Program-made: the position numbers and the translations under genes
In this document: in pieces, positions 46,155 to 58,810 of the stretch
Layout of the letters: every line of letters starts with the position of its first letter
Numbering within the stretch: the first letter of the stretch is position 1
Notes under the pieces: generated by a model
What the model saw: the letters and a program-made list of their open reading frames with translations, nothing else
Told to the model about the DNA's origin: nothing
The model's database searches: none
Source: Moniliella sp. 'wahieum'
Lineage: Eukaryota; Basidiomycota; Moniliellomycetes; Moniliellales; Moniliellaceae
Assembly: GCA_003971905.1 (NCBI GenBank)
Contig: RSEE01000018.1
Location: 1-64,000, forward strand
Reading direction: 5' to 3'
Length of the DNA: 64,000 nucleotides

Positions 46155-48607
46155 CTACACCAATAAGATCTCGTCCTCTTCCATCTCACAAAACGTCCAG
46201 CTGCTCTTGCTCATACGCCTCCGCCCACACGCATCGTACTCCGATCCCAAATCGTCTCCATCGACACTGAGCTTGTCAGGGTCAACCAGGAAGGTAGATG
46301 GGATCATGGTCGGGTCCGAGGCAGGATCCGCAGCAGAGGGAGCCGATCCAGGCAGCATCCACTTGGTCTCGGCCAAAGTCACCTCTCCACCCAGAGCGAA
46401 AGAGGAGCCGATCCCATCGACATCTTCATCACCTTTGGTACTCAGGCACTGTTTCACCCCATCATTGTACCCCAACCAACGTCTTGTCCCCATGGCCAGG
46501 CAGTAGTTTCCCATCCCCATCGTCGGATCCCGATATTGACTCTGGTACCCAGACGCGACACTGGCGGGCACACATGCGGGAGCGGCTGGCACGTGAATTG
46601 TGGCGGTTCGTCAGACCTTGATTCCGCTTCGCTCCGTTTCGCCTGCTCTACTGCCCCTGCCTCAGCTTCAGAGGGAGAATGCTTGATCCGGCACCCCTGG
46701 CTTTCCACCACTCTCCAACGCAGTATCGTTTAACGGCCTCATAGTAGGTGGGGGAGGGCTCCTTGCTTCAACGACGATCCCACTGGATCTTGGCCAGGCG
46801 ATACTAGTGGGGTTGTTCCAGATGGCGCGCTTTGGGAAGGGCTGCCAGGGGATGCAGCGTGAGTCTCTACATCCGCGATGGGCTGGGTTGTGAAGGGATG
46901 TAGTAGCCGGAATAGCCGCACCAGACGGAGAGGGTAGAGAAGACGGCAAGCCGGCCAAAATAGAAGGCGATACTCGTTGGGATCTGACAGGCGACAATGC
47001 TTCCGACCTGCCCGGCGACACCGGGGGGCTCGGCCCGGTGACAGAGGGCGCTCTGCCAGGCGACACGACAGGATCACGATTAGATGGGCTTCTGGAGCCC
47101 CCACCTCCTGGACAGAGTGTGCGTCGGGATGAGCAACAGCGGTGAGGCGGTATCACCAGGGGGAGAGGACGGAGGAGGCAAGGATCGAGACGAGATCGAA
47201 GACGGTCGAGGTGCCGAGGCAGCGATGCGGCCCGCCCCCTCGGATGCAAGGTCCTGCTTGAAGGGCAAAGCAGCTGTAGGGCTAGGCAGCACAGCAGGCT
47301 GGGATGCTCCTGCTGAGCAATGGGCTGCTCAGGCACTGGTTTGGCCTCCTTGGCAGACTTGGTATGGAAGCCAACTCGTCCTCCTCCTCTTCGTCGCCTT
47401 GAGGATGTTTCGTATCCTCTTGAAGATCGTCGAGGTTGAACGGCTTGGGCGGGACGGATTCGTTTCCGCGTCTCTGGCTTGCTGCTTTCGAGAGGTGGGG
47501 GCGCGTTCGACGAAACAGGGGCAGCGGCACTGGATGAACATTTCATCATCCCATCCGCATCGTTGGTAGAGGTGGTAACCTAGTGACAGCGTCGGTGGCG
47601 GTGCGGACTCAGTAGCCGCCGCCGCCGCCGCTGCAGCAGCAGCAGCAGCAGCTCGTAAACTTGTTCTCGTCTTCCGGCCTTGAGAAAGGTCGGGAACGGC
47701 AGCGGGCGAAGATGAATGGGCGGAGGGCTGGTCTTGAGGGGTAGCTTGGCCTCGGAGCGAGCGGCAAGAGATGGTTTGTTATTCGAGTTGCCCGGACGCG
47801 GTGGGTGGGACAAGCGGCCATAGGTTGCATGGACTTTACGTCGTTTCCGTGGCTCCAATGGCAATGGGTGCGCGTGCGATGCCAGCTGGGACGCGATGTC
47901 ACTGGGTTGTTCAGGTACGGGGGGGATCTGCCGTGCCCGGTTTCAGAGAGAGACAAGGTGTGCAAGAGAGGAGCTCACCACCTTGCTCACCCGGGGGGAG
48001 GTCGGCGGATCAGCTGGGACGGCTGGCCTGCGACCCATGCTTGGCCTGTGCTCAACACATCCTCACCCGGTCGGGGCAGGGGGGCTGGGGGCACTCGAAT
48101 CGGACCCTCGTTCGGGAGGGGGCGGGTGCGTCGTTGGTATGCGTGCTGAGAAGGTCATGGAAGGCCCAGGGGAACGCAAGGTCGGAGGAGGTGGATGCGC
48201 GGGAGGGCGACAAGGCAGCTGCCTGACCACCGGCCATGCTGGAGAGCTCTGAACAGGACAGGTCGTCGCCGGCAGCCCGGCGGCTGGTGCGCCGCGCTCT
48301 CGGCGACACGGGGCTGCTGCAGCTGGCGCGGAGGGGCGAAGGCGCGACGCGCACCACGCGAGGCGATGGACAGGGCACGAGGCGGGCGGGGGCGGCATGC
48401 CGTCGTCGGGGAGCCGCGGATCCAGCGCACGACGTGGGGCGTGGTGGGCGACGAGGCGGGTGCGGGCGCGTGGCGTGGGTCGAGGAGGCGGACATGGGTC
48501 GAGGAGAGCGGGAGCGGCTGTGTGTCGGCCGGCGGGGCCAGCAGTGACGCCGTGGACGGACGCAGGAGCGCCGGCGACGGCGGGGGTGGCGGTCCGGGCA
48601 GCTCCAT
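46155..48607 (-). CDS. Disordered protein of unknown function
   Basis: Roughly 800 residues, rich in Ser/Pro with acidic patches, spread over several frames. Clearer blocks are LEPRKRRKVHATYGRLSHPP (about 47800), a basic, NLS-like stretch; PKPFNLDDLQEDTKHPQGDE (47440); repeated SPGR/SP motifs (VSPGRAPSVTGPSPPVSPGR, near 47000); KRAIWNNPTSIAWPRS (46820); and an acidic C-terminus RRRMSKSSWTFCEMEEDEIL before the stop at 46155. Many SP sites suggest CDK-type phosphorylation of a nuclear protein. I cannot name the family. The start could be ATG 48607 or ATG 48709. Confidence 0.45.
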
Positions 48608-48830
48608 TGGCCCGCCGATGGTGGCGCTGCCTGGGGGACTGGCGATGGTGGCGTGGTTTGGGGGATGGCGATGGTGGCGCTGCTGGGCGGTGTGCTTAAT
48701 GCGGTTCACCAGTCACTAGTCACTCTTCATTGCTTTTGGGGCCCGCCGCGACGCGCCGCGGACTGAAATGTTGAGAGCGACGGTCGATTGCCTGTCCAGC
48801 CGCCGCGATAATCGATAACCATTTGCCCCG

Positions 48831-51800
48831 CTAATGATTCCCACACATCTCTCCATTCTCCCGTTGCAAATAACATCGCATTTCTGTCCACCCCATTCCC
48901 TCCCCGTACCCCTCACAGCCGGCGGCGCGACGGCGCACAAACGTGAACCGCGCCGACGGCGTCGGAGCCGGTGGTGCCGCAGTTGGCGGCGGCGCACTCA
49001 AGCGCTTCGGCCCCTCGGTGCGCGCCGCGGCAACGGCACCGGGTTGCTGCGCTCGCCCCCGCCGGCTTCTTCTTTTTGCGCTTCGGCCCCGATGGTTGGC
49101 CTCTGGGAAGGCGGCGAGGTAGGCCGAGTAGATCTGCACACCCTCTTCCAGCTGCCGCTGCTCCTTACTCAATGCCCACACACCCAGCTCCGCCTCGGAG
49201 CACACATCTGCCAACGGATCGTCGTCCAGCAGCTTCCCCATCGATACCATCTTGCCCGTCTCCGCCCCATAGTCCTCCTCAAACTCCATCTCCTGCTCCG
49301 CCGATGGCGAGGAAGGGGAAAGAAGGGTGTCGCTCGTCTCTGGTGCAGGCACGCGCGCATTCTCCAAAAGTTGTTGATCACCGTCACCCCTTCGGGCAGG
49401 GCAAGCGGCAAGGACTCGTGTGCCTGCCCTGGCGGCATCACGTGTGGGCCCTGCCCGTTGCTCATCGTCGCAGCCTGCTGGAGGATGAGAGAGGCACGCG
49501 AATCTTCGCTCCAATCCAGCAAGTTCTTCCACCCGTACAGTTGTCCCTGCTTTCCTTCCTCTGCCAGGCCGGTAAACAGCCCGGTGGGCAGCACCAACCC
49601 TTCCGACTCGAGCACTTGCCCCGAATGCACCGTTTTGCTCATCTGGCGCTCGTATTGCCGTTCTTCAATCGTGCCCTGGGCGATCAGACGGTACACCTCG
49701 ACCGGCCGAGTTTGCCCCGTTCGATGGGCCCGGTCCATGGCCTGGGCATCAATCGCAGGTTTCCAATCCGGGTCAAAGATGATCACCTTATTGGCCGAAG
49801 TCAAGTTGAGACCCACGCCTCCGGCCATCGTCGAGATAAGAAAGACAAAGATATCATTGTGGCCATTGAACTGATCCACCAGCCCTTGACGCTCCTTGGC
49901 CTGCGTCGAGCCGTCGAGCAACAGCCATTTCCATCCGCGCGTAAACTCAACCACGACCCAATCATCTCCAAAACCTTAGGACGGTGGGAAAAGATAAGCA
50001 CCTTGTTGGGCCGTGGCGGGGCAACCCTAGGGTGGGGGAGAAGATCTTACCCTCTCCCGGAGCTTGTGGTCCCGCCCAAGCCCACGCCGGCTCGGCGTGC
50101 CATTGCGTTAGCAGCGACTCGAGGATGGGCCACTTGCCGCAGTACCTTGATTGGGCCAGTTCATGCCCACGCAGCTTGACACGCTCTGCCAGTCGCCAGG
50201 GTAAATGGCCTGGATGTAGGCTTGCTGGCGCTCATGCCGCTCGGCATCGCGGCGCTGCTCGAGTTGCTTTTCCAAATTGGCCGCTTGGGCAAGATGGGCT
50301 CGTTTGCGATGCCGCAAGCTATCGGCTTCGATTGGGGATGTTCCCCGCGCGGCTCGATGGGACAAAGGGGAAGGGAAGGACAAGGCCAAATGGTTCGCAA
50401 TGTCAAGGAATGTAGTTTGGTACGCCATCGGATGCTTGGCCATTCCCAATCGACAAGTCTTGGCCTGCATCAGCGACGGGTCCTCGCCCCCTTCCACCAT
50501 GGCTTGGCGTACTTCCATAGCGGGAGGCAGACTGTCATCCTCCTCATCCCAATCTTGTTCCATGATGGGCGTGAAGAACATGCGATCACAGCAATCTTTC
50601 CGCTTGAGATGCTCGATTTGCCCCAGCGCATTGCGCCTCGTGTTGCCACAGCTGCACAGTTCCTCCCCATGAATGATGGCTTGTAGCTCGGGCTCGGACC
50701 AGACCCGATATACATCCGTCGTTGGTCCTGCGATAGGGGACAGAGCACAATCCTATCCCGTTTGGGTGGTAGCACACTGGCCAGCAACGTTTTCGTCCGT
50801 CGTAGGAACCTAGCATGGACAAACAGACGCTCGCGCAACCGACGGGCGACCAATTGCGACACTGCTATCTGCAACGGCGAGGCGCGCGCCTCAGCGCCTT
50901 GAAGCAGCACGTCACTCACCTCAATCTTCCAGGCCTTGAGACTGGTGAAACTGGCGGGATCAATCCAATGAAACTGCTGCCACAGGTCGTCGTATCCGTT
51001 CAAAAATGGCGTTCCGGTCAGAGCAAAGCGAACGGGGGCCTGAAGCTGGTGCAGCGCTTTGGCTAACGAAGTGGTGCTGGATTTCATCCGGTGCGCCTCG
51101 TCCAAGATCACCGCTGACCAGGGCACTTCGTTCAGACGGGCCACTGCCTCGCGCACCAGCTCCAGGTTGAGTACCACAACATCAATCCTCCTTTTGGAAG
51201 CGAGTTCGACGGCCTGGGCTACAGACTTCTTGTCCTTAACCACAGCAACCTCGAGGTACCCCCAATGGTTCATCTCATGCGCCCAGTTGTCCACCAACGT
51301 CGTGGGGGCAATCACAAGTGCCAGGGGCCAGATTTGGACAATATGGTTGAAGGCCTCAATGGTTGGGGCCGCCTCGAGGACCCGACGTCGCCGATGCTCA
51401 TCATTCCGTGCCGGCCGGTACGATGCATGATGGCCAGCAAGAAGCCGATCACTTGTGCCGTTTTCCCTAGACCCATGTCATCCGCCAAGATGGCGCCCTT
51501 GCCAGCCTTGTACGCCTCGTACAAATGTTTGATGCCCTGTCGCTGATGGGGGTAGAGGCGCTGGTTGAGCGGCGCGGGAATTGCCACGGGAGGGGTCACC
51601 CACATGTCCAACAATTCCGGGGTGGGATGTGCGGTGGTTCCATCGGATTTGCTGGGTAATGGAGGGCGCAGCTCGTCCTCTTTCTCGGGTTCCAAAGGAG
51701 GGAGGGGGAAAGGACCCAGATAGGAACCCAAATCTCTGTCATTTAACGAGGAAGGGTTGATCTGTTCCATATCACTGTCGGTCTCCTCGGCATCGGCCTC

Positions 51801-52845
51801 CCAGGAGAGGGCTTTGGGTTTTTTCATTGGAACACCTTCCCTCAGGGGAAGATCATGTTTCTTGTCCTCAGACGAGGGAGAATGAACCGGTTCAGGTTGC
51901 GATGGACAAGGGCAAAGCTGCGAAGAGGGAAGTGAAGTGGCACTCGAATGGAATTGGCCAGTGGTCAAGCCAGACGAGGATGGAGGTCCACGAGCCCTAT
52001 GGTCCACGGACGTGAACCAAGTCTGGATCACTTTTTTCCCGCTCTGGACCAGAATCTCATCCTCGCTCGAATCCGACTCATCCCACACCAGCTCCCTGGC
52101 TCTTGGTGCCGGTACTCCTTGGGTGTGAAAGAGCAGGAGACAAAGACCGCCGAGGTTCCGAGGACAAACGCGGATTGGAAGGGGGGTCAAACAAGTGTGG
52201 ATGGGAGGCCAAATACTTCTGGGCGTTTAAGCGAAGCAAGGGATCATCCTCATCACTCTCTGATTCTTGACCCTCCACTGCATCTTGACTCGGGACGGGC
52301 GCCAACGTCGGTGAGGAAGGTGGTAAAGAGGGCTTGGTGCTACTTTTGCTGCTTGGGTATGTGGATAGGGGAACAGCAGGTATCAACTCAGGCTCAGAAT
52401 CATCGCTGGTAATCACCTCTTCGCTCTCGGTAGCATCTGAAGAGTTGCTCTGCTGCGACTGGTCATCTCGGGTATCGTCCGGGTCGTTGAGCACGGCCAC
52501 TTCGCCCTCAGTCTCAGGCGCCGCGTCGAGGCAGATCTGCCGGGCGGCGTCCATGGTGCAACCAAAGCCGAGCTGGCGCAGGAGCGTGCGACGAGCAGCA
52601 TTCGTCTCCTGTGTTGTTTCACGGGCCGCCTTGGGACCCAGATGCTTCCAGCGGTACTTGAGGTGGGCGGCGGTGTGGGTGCGCTGGCTGCGCACCTGTG
52701 CTTCGTTGTGCTTGCGGCGCTCGACGACGGTGCGGTGCAGATTCTCACTGAGGAGGCGGGAAAATCGCTCAGTGTCCTCATCCTCAGCGCGCTGGCGCAA
52801 CTCCTCCTCGGTCAGGGGGGTTCGCCGCGCCTGCGACGGCGGCAT
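48831..52845 (-). CDS. SNF2-family DNA-dependent ATPase, ERCC6L2-like
   Basis: Nuclear SNF2 translocase. The start is ATG 52845. An acidic, Ser-rich N-terminal third is followed by helicase motif [17 protein letters not shown] (near 51470), motif [19 protein letters not shown] (near 51105), motif [21 protein letters not shown], the ERCC6L2-type segment [20 protein letters not shown], and RecA lobe 2 motifs [20 protein letters not shown] and [20 protein letters not shown] (near 49720). The C-terminal block [20 protein letters not shown] and [14 protein letters not shown] also suits ERCC6L2, which acts in double-strand-break end joining and transcription-linked repair. Frame changes are numerous. 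The end is either 48831 or about 48913 (frame with [10 protein letters not shown]). Confidence 0.82.
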
Positions 52846-53021
52846 GGCGGGGAAAGAGGCAGTGGTGGTGGTGTGGGTTATATGGTGGTGGTGGCGGTAG
52901 CCCTTGCCTCCTCGGTCATCTGGTTGATGGTTGATCACCATGATCCGTCTGCTTTTTTTGGGACGGCCGGAATGAACGTTTCACCTCGTCAGCCCCACCA
53001 TAGAGTAGCGCCAGGCGGATT
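52846..53021. promoter_or_regulatory. Short bidirectional promoter with TGAACGTTTCA
   Basis: 176 bp between the divergent ERCC6L2-like and COG4 starts. TGAACGTTTCA lies at 52973-52983, just after a T7 run. Confidence 0.6.
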
Positions 53022-55435
53022 ATGGCTCCGCCCGCCGCCTTGGGCTGCACTCGCAACGACCATCGGCGGCCCATGTCGGTCACCAGCGCCAGTGCCGCGG
53101 ACGTGCGTGCGGCCCAGGCTGCGTCCAGGGCGCGCAGCGAAGCCATTCGCGCCGAGCTTGTTGCCCGCCTCGCCGCCGCCGACACCACGCTGGCTGCCGC
53201 GCACGAGCGGCTGGCAGCCCACCAGCCCACGGCGCTGGTCGTGCGCGACGAGGCCGACGTTCTGGCTCAGCGGCTTGCCCGGACTGCCGAGACCGCGGAG
53301 CGGGTCAGCGCGCGCATCCGTGCCCTGGATGAGGAGCAGCGTCGCCTGACTCTCGCGACCGAGTGGGCTCGCCAAGCGGCCGAACTCAAGGCTTCCCTGG
53401 TCGCGCTCAACGATGCGATCGATCAAGGCGACTGGGACGCGGCCGTGCTGCACGTTCAAGCCGCTATGGCCATCCCAGACCATGTGCTCAACTCCAAGTT
53501 TGCTGCGAGTGTGGTGCCGACGGCTACGCTTCCCGATGCGCCCCCCGCCACCCTGTTGGCCTTGCGTGTGCGACTGAAGCACATCTTTGAACGGGCCTAC
53601 CGCTCCGCCACGTCCAGCAAAGACGTGGCGGCAGCAACCAAGTTCTTCAAGCTGTTTCCCCAGGTTGGGTGGAGAGATGAGGGCCTGGCTGTTTATGCCG
53701 AGTCAGCATGTGACTTGGTCCGTGCCATTGCGGTCGATCTGAATGATGGTCTAGCCGCTGCGGCTGCCGGGGCGCAAGCGTTTGTGTTTTCTAGCTTACT
53801 CACCCGGCTGTTTGAGCATATGGCGCTCCTGGTCGATCGGCACGAGGTGTTGGTCAACAAGTACTATGGCGCTGGCTCGTTTGGCAAGGGCGTGATGCCC
53901 CATCTGCAAGCCGAGTGCGATCGCCTGGGCACGCGAATCGTGGATACCTGGTTGGAGACGCGTCATTCAGCTCGTCTGTTGGATCAATCTAAATCCTTGT
54001 CTTCTTCTTCCATTCGGCTGCAGCTGGCGCAGTCCCGCGCCCCCTCGCCCATGCCTACCCTTCACGCCAGCACCCCCGCCCCCGAGGCCGAAGACGACGC
54101 GGACACCCAACTACGACGGGATGCCGACCAATTCCTTGCCGAAGGCGCAGCGATGAGTGCAGCGTGGACGACATACAAGGGGTTTCTGTACGATCGGCTG
54201 GGCACGGCCTTTGTTTCTGATGCTGATACTAATACGGATCCTGATACTGATACTGGCACTGTACCCGCCCGGCCGGAAGCAGGATCCGGGCCGGAGATTG
54301 TGCGTGCGTCCAAGCTGGGGCAGCAGCTGCGAAGCTTTTTGCGTGGCCCCTACCTTCAGCTTGAGGCCGTCCATCTCCGCCGCTCTCTCACGCGCGCGTG
54401 GAACTTGGCAGTGACCGACCCGCACACTCGTCCTTTGACATCGTCCTTCCTCGACGATAGCTTTACATTCTGCGTGCTGCGCTCACGCGCTCGCTTTCCA
54501 CTTCAGACGTTGCCACGGCGCGCTTAGCGTGCGATGCAGCGGGTCAGATGGTGCAGGACGAGGTGCTATCGCGAATTCGAGGCAAGCTGGATGCGGTGGC
54601 CCGGGCGTCCATCCCCATGATGACCGTTGATGGTCCGCGGAAGGAGACGGCGACACGGGAGATGCGAACGGCGTTTGTGGTTTGGCTCAACGGCCTCCAT
54701 ACGGGGGTACTGTACACTGACCGGATGCGCCACGACCTGTCGGACCCGGACTTTCTTGCCCAGTACTACGACCCGGACCAGGACCCGGATCGGGAGGAAG
54801 ACGACGAGGCGACCGAGGGGGCTCGGACGCAGGTGGAACAGGTGCGCAAGGCCCTGCAGTGCGCGCTGGAACCGCCCCATGGCCAACTGCGCGCCACGCT
54901 GTCGTCCGAGCTGGAGCGGCTGTTCAACACGCTGACCCGGCCGCGCGTGCGGACGCTGCTGACGGATGCGTACAAGGACGTGAGCTACGTGCTGGACGAT
55001 GGGGGCTATGCGCTGGCGGAGGAAAAAGATGTGGTGCGTCGGCGGTTTGCGGCGGCGTGGGACCGGCTGTGGTCGGTGTTTAAAGATACGTTTGAGCCGG
55101 CCAACTTTGATGCGTACCATGGCCTGGCCATCGAGGCTCTGGTGCGGCCGTGGGAGAAGCTGGTGCTGTCGATGCGCTTCACGGGGCTGGGCGCGCTGCG
55201 GTTCGACCACGACCTGCGCGCGGTCAGCGCGCATGTCACCCACTCGGCCATGGGGCGCACACGCGGCATGGGCGCGCGCGAGCAGTTTATCCGCCTGCAG
55301 CAGATGAGCTACCTCCTGACGCTCGACCCGGACGAGGACGAAGAGTCGGCGTACGAGACGGCGGCGGCGTCCGGCATGAGCTGGCGGCTGTCGAGCTCGG
55401 AGGTGAGGCAGGTCCGCAGCCTGCGTCTTGCGTAG
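53022..55435 (+). CDS. COG4: Conserved oligomeric Golgi complex subunit 4
   Basis: Lobe-A subunit of the COG tether, which works in retrograde intra-Golgi traffic. The N-terminal coiled coil includes TAERVSARIRALDEEQRRLT. COG4-typical segments are ALNDAIDQGDWDAAVLHVQA, LRVRLKHIFERAYRSATSSK, TKFFKLFPQVGWRDEGLAVY, FEHMALLVDRHEVLVNKYYG and, in the C-terminal E domain, YKDVSYVLDDGGYALAEEKD, AWDRLWSVFKDTFEPANFDA and LGALRFDHDLRAVSAHVTHS. No introns. Only one clear frame change, near 54483 between FCVLR and TRSLSTSDVATARLACDAAG. The stop is at 55433-55435. About 800 residues. The start is ATG 53022 or the better-placed ATG 53073. Confidence 0.92.
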
Positions 55436-55764
55436 CGGCGCATCCGTCGCCGTCGCCGCCGTCCTCGGCCTGCACATCGCCAAGTCGAGGAAGAGGCGTG
55501 GAGGGGGCCAAATAAAGCATGGCCGTCATCGATCATCAGGCAGCAGCCATTAACCATTGATTAATTAATGATTGCCAGATCTCAGAGACAGACACGACGA
55601 TCACGGGTGGGACGTAGCCGTCACCGGTCCCCCCGCCCGGAATTGGGCAGGCTCGGTGGGAGCACGGCGGAATCGGGTGTGGCGCGCGTGTGCGGAAGCA
55701 CGGAAGGCAGCCGAAGGCCGCCACGCCAAAAACCAACGCAGTGAATGTGGCGGCGAGGGCAGCC

Positions 55765-55800
<36 letters not shown>

Positions 55801-55828
55801 CGCGTCGCGGCCCTCCCCACCACCAGCC
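55436..55828. other. Intergenic, COG4 to CCT2
   Basis: 393 bp holding the CCT2 promoter and a GCTT array at 55765-55800, 28 bp upstream of the CCT2 start codon and so probably in its 5' leader. Confidence 0.6.
55765..55800. repeat. GCTT tetranucleotide array (nine copies)
   Basis: Nine uninterrupted GCTT units immediately upstream of CCT2. Confidence 0.95.
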
Positions 55829-57407
55829 ATGTCGGCCCCCATCTTTGCCGCCGAGGCCACCGAGGAGCGAGCTGAGAATGCGCGTCTGTCCAGCTTTGTT
55901 GGGCCACGGCGCTGGGTGACCTGGTCAAGACGACCCTGGGCCCCAAGGGCATGAACAAGATGCTGCAGTCCATCAGCTCCAACAACAACGACATTGTCGT
56001 CACCAACGATGGTGCGACCATTCTGCGCTCCATCCACATTGACAATGCCGCCGCCAAGATCCTCGTCAACATCTCCAAGGTCCAGGACGACGAAGTGGGC
56101 GATGGAACGACGTCGGTGTGTGTGCTGGCTTCCGAACTGCTACGTGAGGCGGAACGTCTGGTGGAGCGCCGCATCCACCCGCAAACCATTGTTGATGGCT
56201 ACCGTATCGCATCTAAGGCCGCCCTGGCCAGCTTGGACGCTCAAGCGCAGGACCATGCCAGTGACCCGGCTCTGTTCCGCCGGGACCTGCTCAACATTGC
56301 CCGCACAACGCTCAGCAGCAAGGTCCTGGCCGATGATCAGGATTACTTTGCCAAGTTGGCGGTTGAAGCGGTGCTGCGCCTCAAAGGCTCGACCAACTTG
56401 GAACACATCCAGATCATTAAAAAGGTCGGTGGCAAGCTCACCGACAGCTTCCTCTCCGATGGGTTTATCCTGGATAAGAAGATGGCGCCTGGTGGACCCA
56501 AGGTGCTGCACGATGCCAACATTTTGATTGCCAACCCAGCATGGACACCGACAAGATCAAGGTGTTTGGTGCCCGGGTGCGGGTGGAAGGTACGGCCAAG
56601 CTGGCCGAGCTGGAGCGAGCGGAGAGGGACAAGATGCGCGCCAAGGTGGACCGGATCAAGGCGCACGGGATCAACTGTTTTGTCAATCGCCAACTCATCT
56701 ACAACTACCCCGAGTCGCTTCTGTCTGAGGCAGGTGTGATGAGCATCGAACACGCCGACTTTGAAGGCGTGGAGCGTCTGGCGCTCGTCACAGGAGGCGA
56801 GATTGCATCGACGTTTGACCGTCCTGACCTGGTCCGCCTGGGCCACTGCAAGACCATTGAGGAGATTATGATTGGGGAGGACAAGCTGATTCGGTTTTCG
56901 GGTGTGGCTGCGGGCGAGGCGTGCACTGTGGTGTTGCGTGGCGCGACGACGCAGATGGTGGACGAGGCGGAGCGGTCGCTGCACGACGCCCTCTCGGTTC
57001 TGTCCCAGACGGTGCAGGAGACGAGGATCGTATATGGCGGCGGGTGTGCCGAGATGGAAATGTCGGGCGCGGTGGACGAAGCGGCGGTGCGGGTGGAGGG
57101 AAAGAAGGCATTGGCAGCCGAAGCGTTTGCGCGTGCGTTGCGCCAACTGCCAACCATCTTGGCGGACAATGCTGGGCTGGACTCGGCGGACCTGGTGGCG
57201 CGGTTGCGTGCGGCCCATGCGGCGGGGGACTCGACGGCAGGGCTGGACCTGGACCACGGAGTGGTGGCGAGCATGGTGGAGCGCGGGACGACGGAGTCAC
57301 ACAAGCTCAAGCGTCTGGTCGTCAGCTCAGCGTCCGAGGCAGCAGAGATGGTGTTGCGCGTGGACGACATTCTCAAGGCGGCGCCCCGCCAGAGGGACGC
57401 GCACTAA
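55829..57407 (+). CDS. CCT2: Chaperonin CCT/TRiC subunit beta
   Basis: Subunit of the cytosolic chaperonin that folds actin, tubulin and WD-repeat proteins. The start is ATG 55829. ATPase motifs are [56 protein letters not shown] and the C-terminal [20 protein letters not shown]. Beta-specific segments are [20 protein letters not shown] and [20 protein letters not shown]. No introns. Two frame changes: GGG at 55901-55903 (GGGG restores [12 protein letters not shown]) and near 56537 (GG restores ANPGMDTDKIK). The stop is at 57405-57407. About 526 residues, standard length. Confidence 0.97.
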
Positions 57408-57886
57408 GGAGCGGGTTGTGGCGAATGATGATGCTGTGGCGATGTAGCAGAGGGCTGGAAGGTGGGGTATGATGTATGAGGATGTAGCCTATGGGGTTCC
57501 CGCGTTCCCATGTCAGCGCCAGCGCGAATCCAAACGACATGGCGGCTACAACGCGTCCACGCGTCTAAGGTCCAAAGGCCAGCCAAAAGCGCTTCGGACG
57601 CACATCACGTGACGCAGCCGAAGACGCGCCCATGGTGTCTGGATGGGCGACGAGCGATCGGCAGCTGCGATGATCGAGGGTCGATCATCGATCATCCTTG
57701 CTGTCTGCGCTGCTGTGCCTGAGCGCTTAAAGCCGAAAGCTTAACCACACCTCAGACAGCATCGATCAGGTCCAATCTCAGCCACTCGTCGGAGCTGCGT
57801 CCTATCTTGCGCGCTCTTTGTCCATCCATCTTCCTGTGCGCTGCTCCCGCCCGCCTCCATCCCCCCCCCCCGCCGCCGCGCGCTGC
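57408..57886. promoter_or_regulatory. Intergenic with TCACGTGA palindrome
   Basis: 479 bp upstream of the pantothenate kinase-like gene. TCACGTGA at 57605-57612 is the canonical Cbf1/USF-type E-box. CGATCATCGATCATC short repeats occur near 57675. Confidence 0.55.
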
Positions 57887-58810
57887 ATGCCCCCCCGCTC
57901 TGACGCGGCCCAGGCTCCGTCGGCCGCACCAGTGGGATCTCTTTGTCGACACGCGCGACGCCCGCATTGTTGAGGACGAGCCGGAGGATGTTGTGCATGA
58001 CGCGCCCCACGACCGCCACTCCTTGTCCGACCACAGCAAGACCGACGAGACCCGGTCCCATCCGCCACCTCTGTCTTCCGCTAGCCGCGATGGACGCGAC
58101 ATTTACCTGCCGTACCACGTTGAAAACGTCTCGCCCATTGCCATTGACATTGGCGGCTCGCTGGCCAAAGGGGTGTACTTTACCTCTTCCGCCCGCTCCG
58201 CTGCGTCCCATCCTATCCTCTCCCCGCCCGGATCCAGTACGCCCGCCAGCCACCGTTCCCTTCTGCCCTCTCGCCTTCGGGCAGCCGCCAGCCCAGTCCG
58301 CCACGGGGCTCCGTGCCATCCTGTGGCGTCGTGAGCTCGCCGCAACCCGAGGGGCGTGACGGCTCTGAGTCCGCTGGAGACGCACCCGAGCTCATGTGTC
58401 CTGCCCGCTGCTCACCTCAAGCGACGTCGATGGACGTGCGGCTGTTGCGGCGGCGGAGTCTGCCGGCGCCGCTACCGGGCGGCCGGCTGAACTTTATCAA
58501 GTTTGAGACGGACAAGATGGACGAGTGTATTGGGTTTCTGGGCGAGCTGATTGAGCGTTCGGTGGAGGCGCATGGGATTTCGGTCGAGGAGATGGGCATG
58601 GGCGTTCGCCTCATGGCCACTGGCGGGGGCGCGCATAAGTTTGAGCGTCGGTTGCAAGACCACTTGGGGGTCCAAGTGTGCAAGGCGGACGAGATGGCGT
58701 GCCTGATCACCGGGTTCAACTTTATACGCTCATCCCCAATGAAGTGTATTGTTACTCGGACCAACTCGTCTCGGCTCTCCATGCACCGCATCCTACCCCC
58801 TTCCTGGTAG
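57887..58810 (+). CDS. Pantothenate kinase, C-terminally short
   Basis: Eukaryotic-type PanK, which catalyses the first step of CoA synthesis. The start is ATG 57887. A ~70-residue N-terminal region precedes the ATP-binding strand PIAIDIGGSLAKGVYF (58134-58185). A Ser/Pro-rich insert follows, and then LNFIKFETDKMDECIGFLGE, MGVRLMATGGGAHKFERRLQ and KADEMACLITGFNF, with IPNEVYCYSDQLVSALHAPH in a shifted frame. The family should continue with LVNIGSGVSI and about 150 more residues (GGGTFWGL and the C-terminal ATPase half). Instead the frame stops near 58800-58830, and I find no such sequence in any frame downstream. The gene is either genuinely truncated, truncated by a larger assembly loss, or carries a long unseen intron. 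Confidence 0.75.
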
